Source: Acanthamoeba castellanii str. Neff (taxonomy: Eukaryota; Discosea; Longamoebia; Acanthamoebidae). From it: a stretch of DNA of 64,000 nucleotides. Location of the stretch: contig NW_004457518.1 of assembly GCF_000313135.1 (NCBI RefSeq), positions 15,365-79,364 of the forward strand, written 5' to 3'. A model generated the notes under the pieces. The model made no database searches. It saw only the letters and a list, made by a program, of their open reading frames with translations, and had not been told where the DNA came from. Of this stretch, positions 60,170 to 64,000 are shown in pieces; the first letter of the stretch is position 1; every line of letters starts with the position of its first letter. The translations under genes and the position numbers were made by a program.

Positions 60170-60238
60170 GGTGGTGGTGGTGGTGGTGGTGGTGGTGGTG
60201 GTGGTGGTGGTGGTGGTGGTGGTGGTGGTGGTGGTGGT
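60170..60238 (+). repeat. (GGT)23 trinucleotide repeat
   Basis: Twenty-three GGT units between the CHY gene stop and the vinculin-like gene stop (convergent 3' region), 6 bp before the latter's TAA on the opposite strand. It is intergenic, so the poly-Gly/Trp/Pro/His frames it opens are not coding. Confidence 0.95.
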
Positions 60239-60244
60239 GTGGAC

Positions 60245-63200
60245 TTAGACGCGAATGGAGGCGATTTCCACGGCGTTGCACACATTGACGACGTTGGACG
60301 CCAGGCCCTTGGCGCACTTCACCAGCTGGGCCTGCACACACAGATGGGAGAGCACGAACCACGCAAGTTTGTTTTGTCAGCCACCCCAGCAGCGCGGCGA
60401 CCCAGGAAGACGTGAGCAGTGGAGGCAAAGGGGGACCGGTACCTTGACAGAGTTGTCGGTGGTGCCGCCCGCAGCCTTCACGGCGGTGATGATCTTGAGC
60501 TGCACGGAGATGTTGTTGATGGCGTGCGTGATCGACATCACCTGTACGCACATGTACGTACGGCCCACAACATAACGTGGGCGGGGGAGGTGTGTTAGAT
60601 AGAATATTCGGACAAGGGCGAAAAGTCTCGAAGCCACGAAGAAGAAGAAGGAGAAGAAGAAGATATAGATCCGTGCCTGGTCGCGGAGGATGGGGTCCTT
60701 GCAGGCGTCGGCCACGGCCTTGGAGTTGGTCCCCACCTGGCCCACGAGGGCGTGGATGCGGCGAGAGATGACGATCACCTGCAGTGCGGCGCCACGCCGT
60801 GAGCACACGGATTGATCGGCCCAGTCCACGCACTCAACTCGAGAATGCGTGGACGTATGCACGCATGCAGGGATGGATGCAGGGATGGATGCGGGGGTGG
60901 ATGGCAGCGAACCTCAGAGTTGGCGCCGCGGGCAGCGGCCTGCGACATGAGGGCCATCTCTTCGGCGATCTTGCGAGCGGCGAGGTAGATGCGGCCCTCG
61001 GCCGTGTCAGCGTTGATCTCTGTGTCGGGCGCCAACCAACCAACGCAAACGACAAAACAAGACAGCAATGGAACGCGTCAGACCCGATCTCTCGTGCAAC
61101 GCGCAGTGCGTGATGGGCAATGACGAGAGATCTTGGGCGCGCGTACCCTTCATGTTGACGACCTTCTCGACGTGCCTGGCGGCCTGCATGATCTCGTCCT
61201 TGGGCTCCTCCTCCTCCTCCTTCTCCTCGGCGAGGCCGTCCTCGATCTTCTGGTTGACCTTGAAGACGTCGTTGAAGAGCTTGTTCATGAACTCGGCCGC
61301 GTCCTACGCGGTATTCGACACACACGACACACACCACACACCACACACACAACATAGGGTCCGATCAGCGACGAGTCGAGCGGGCAACAACTCACGTGGG
61401 TCACGAAGCGGGGGAGGTGTTTACCTTCTCGCCGCCCTTCTTCATGAGGAGGTCGCGGAAGGGTCCGCCCAGCTGGTTGAGCATGCTCTGCAGGTTGGCG
61501 GCGGCGTCCAGGAACTGCTTCTTCTTGCGCGGATCGGTCGTGCGGCCGGCCATCACCTTGCACAAGATCTGCACGTCGCCGGCCCACAATCAAATAATAA
61601 CAACAACAAATGTTATTACGCGGCCAGCACCCTTAAGGGGAGCGATGGGGAGGGGAGACGGTACGGCCTGCTTCTTGAGGTCCTTCTCGAGCTCCTGGAG
61701 GAGGCGCTCGGCGGTCTCCTTGTCGCCGGCGTTGAGGGCGTTCATGATGGCCTGCATCTTGTCGGCGATGGCCTTCTGCCCGTTTCTGATGTCCCTCTCC
61801 AGGTCGGCATGGCTCTGCACCACCGCCTCGGCGTTGAGCGCCTTGGTGTCCTGCACCGTTTTCTGTGTATGGAGAACACGACACGACACGACACACGGCC
61901 ACGAACGCCGGTCTCGTTGTGTGAGAGGCCCGCCAGGTACGCAGGCAACACACACACACACACCAAAGAGAGAGAGAGAGAGAGAGGAGAAGAGGGCACG
62001 GTACGTGGAACTTGTCCTGGGCGGCCTTGTCGTTGGGGTGGGCGAGGGCCTGGTGGGTGTCGGCGGTGAGGCGCGCCTTGGCGTCGGTGAACTTCTGGGC
62101 GAGGGCCTTGAGGGCCTGCTTCTGCTTGGGGTCCGTCGTCTGGTCCGCGAGGAGCGACATCAGCACGGCCTGCTTCTCCAGGTTGTCCACCGCATCTGTC
62201 ACACCATTCGAAAGACACGTCAGCATCCGCGGTGGTGGCTGGTGCTAGGCGGAGTGTAATTATTTAAATAAATATATTAGTACCGTGGAGGGCGTCGGTG
62301 GCGTCCTGGCGGTTGCCGCGCCTGACGGCGGCCTGGAGGCGGTCGAGGGAGTCGTCGAGGGCGTAGTTGGTGTCGATGACGGCGTCGGCGAGCTTGGCGG
62401 GGTCGCCGAGGATGCCGTGGAAGAGCTTGACGTGGTGCTGCTTGAGCTTCTCGCCGGCGTCGGCCAGCTTCTTGAGCTCGGACGCGGAGGTGGGCGCCGC
62501 GGAGGCCACCTGGACCTGCTGGAGGAACTCCTTGAAGGAGCTGTCCACGTCGGCCAGCGCGCCCCGCACCTTGCCCTCGTCCAGCTTGGCGTCACCGCGC
62601 TGCCTGAGCTGGTCCACCAGGGCCTTCTCCTCGTCGATGCCGGCCTTGATGCCCTTCACCTGTTCGTTGCGCGCCGGCACGTTGTTGGTCTGCACCGAGT
62701 GGGGCACCGCGTTGACGTTGTGCGTGATCCGGTTGAACACCGTCAACAGCTCGAACTCCTCGTTGGCCTTGACCGCGTTCACGCTCCTGCACCAAAACAA
62801 GAAGACGAAGAAGACAAGAAGAAAAAGAAAGAAGACGAGGCCGTACGCGGAGTGGTCAGACCCAAGGTACCGCCACGGGGCGGAAAAAAATGAAATGAAA
62901 TGAAAAGAAAAGAAAAGAAAAGAGAGGAGGAGCGCACTTGTCGACGGCGCCGTGGGCGGAGCGGATGTCGTTGAGGGCCTTGGGGTTGTCGGCCGGGTTG
63001 TTGATGGCGCTGCGCACGCTGAGGGGCAGGTCGTTGAGCACGCGATCGAGGTCGTGGAGGGCGGCGAGGAGGTCCTTCCGCTGGCGCGGGTCGGTCGTCC
63101 TGTTGGCCTGCGCCTTCACCAGGTTCTGCTGCTTGAGCAGCCCCTTCTGCGTGGCACCGAGCAGGGCCTTGGCCGCTTCCTTGTCGCCTGTGCGTGCAGC

Positions 63201-63961
63201 ACGCACAGCAATACACGACACGACACGACACGCGCGCGTGAGATCGGGTCGTGTGCCTGCCCGCTCCCAATCGCACGAGGGGGGGGGCAACTAGCGTTGT
63301 ACCCTTGTTGAGGGAGTCGGCGAGCTGATCGAGGTTGCGGTGGAGCTGGTTGGCGTTCTCGGCGATCAATTGCTTGGTGGGCTTGGTGGTCAGCTCCGCG
63401 ATGCGGTTGTTGGCCGCCTCCATGTCTCGCACCATCTGGTCAAACTGCGCCTTGGCCCGCTGGTCGCCCGTCGCCGCCGCCTTGGCGACGAGGCCCAGCT
63501 GGGAGAGGAGTCCCTCGAGCGAGTTGATGGCGTCGAGGAGGTCCTTCTTGCGCTGCGGGTCGGTCTCCTTGTCCGCAAGCTGCCGCACCACCAGGGCCTC
63601 CTGCGCGATGGCGTCCTTGAGCGCCTTGAGCGAGGCGTCGGTCGCCGGCATATCCCGCTCCTCCACGGCCTTGCCTGCGCTCCGCCAACGCGCGCCACCA
63701 CCACCAACCAATTAATATTACAAATAGTAATAAACAATATGTAATAACAATAATAATAAGAATAATAACAGGTAATAGGGGGTGCGCACCGAGGCGCTGC
63801 AGCTCCTGGCCCACGGTGGAGGTGGTGGTGAGGATCTGGTCGTCGGGGGAGGTGGTGGCCGAGAGGAGGGCGTTGTTGAGGCTCTTGGCGCTCTCCACCA
63901 GCTCCGCCAGCTGCTTCTTGGCAGCCTGGTCGTTCGGGTTGCCCGCCACCCGCGTCGACAC
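60245..63961 (-). CDS. Vinculin/alpha-catenin-family protein, C-terminal part
   Basis: Minus-strand exons 63790-63961, 63303-63674, 62938-63187, 62284-62786, 62005-62195, 61665-61862, 61425-61568, 61147-61303, 60913-61019, 60677-60778, 60443-60541 and 60245-60331 give 793 aa in phase; the 5' part is beyond the window. The C-terminal 150 residues (ARKIAEEMALMSQAAARG, RRIHALVGQVGTNSKAV, NNISVQLKIITAVKAAGG, VCNAVEIASIRV) follow the vinculin-tail order, including QLKI-xT-VKA. Upstream is a helical array with a recurring motif (DKETDPQRKKDLL, NRTTDPRQRKDLL, DQTTDPKQKQALK, GRTTDPRKKKQFL). One intron starts with GC (CAG|GCACGG at 60676). It likely binds F-actin at adhesion or cortical sites. Talin-like or filament-binding rods are alternatives. 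Confidence 0.65.
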
Positions 63962-64000
63962 CTGTGGATGATCGGGGGGGGGGAGAGTTGGGTAAGTACA

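Noticed and set aside
60170..60238. Poly-Gly/poly-Trp coding repeat extending the vinculin-like or CHY proteins
   Set aside because: It lies after the stop codons of both convergent genes (60082 on plus, 60245 on minus).

Overview
This is a gene-dense, GC-rich, intron-rich nuclear contig from a free-living protist. Short GT-AG introns (commonly GTACGN...CAG) at about one per 100-200 coding bases, GC-rich third positions, poly-Gln/poly-Ser/acidic low-complexity proteins and the gene repertoire (tyrosine-kinase-like kinase with HRDLAARN, SAPS protein, vinculin-family protein, S6K-like AGC kinase, TDO, PDX1/PDX2) fit an amoebozoan, most likely Acanthamoeba. This is inference; no rRNA gene or telomere is present to prove it. 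Two N-runs (31820-32123, 53675-54083) show a draft assembly. I rebuilt exon chains by hand from splice consensus, reading frame and family knowledge; nearly all close in phase.

Layout. 0-6.6 kb: 3' end of an unplaced gene, then the vitamin B6 pair PDX1 (-)/PDX2 (+) head to head, an SDR dehydrogenase (-) and an aquaporin (+). 6.6-11.4 kb: TTC1-like co-chaperone (+), four-CBS AMPK-gamma-like protein (+), SLC18-like MFS transporter (-). 11.4-19.4 kb: two gene relics, a Ser/Thr kinase (-), and a 926-aa tyrosine-kinase-like protein (+). 19.8-25 kb: BORCS6-like protein (-), RPS23 (-), an ORF-less segment with several hairpins, and a poly-Q protein with repeated RRxS sites (+). 25-36 kb: tryptophan 2,3-dioxygenase, GPATCH8-like splicing protein, PP6R/SAPS subunit (across a gap and a 460-bp misassembly-type repeat), and a coiled-coil/glycine-zipper/FYVE protein (all +). 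36-42 kb: PPX1/prune phosphatase (-), a degenerate ANL (acyl-CoA synthetase-like) protein (-), and a Prp17-like protein without WD40 repeats (+). 42-52 kb: a 1,668-aa BAH + JAMM (MYSM1-like) protein and an S6K-like AGC kinase (+). 52.6-64 kb: V-ATPase d subunit (-), M20 deacetylase (-), RWD-like/CHY-zinc-finger protein (+), and the 3' part of a vinculin-family protein (-).

There is no operon. PDX1 and PDX2 encode the two halves of one enzyme complex and face each other across a 599-bp intergenic region. Other head-to-head pairs are separated by only 98, 140 and 184 bp between start codons. The most notable candidates are the BAH-JAMM fusion, the ANL pseudoenzyme, the WD40-less Prp17, the FYVE protein with a SNARE-like coiled coil and glycine zipper, the aquaporin with an NPF second box, and recurrent GC-AG introns.
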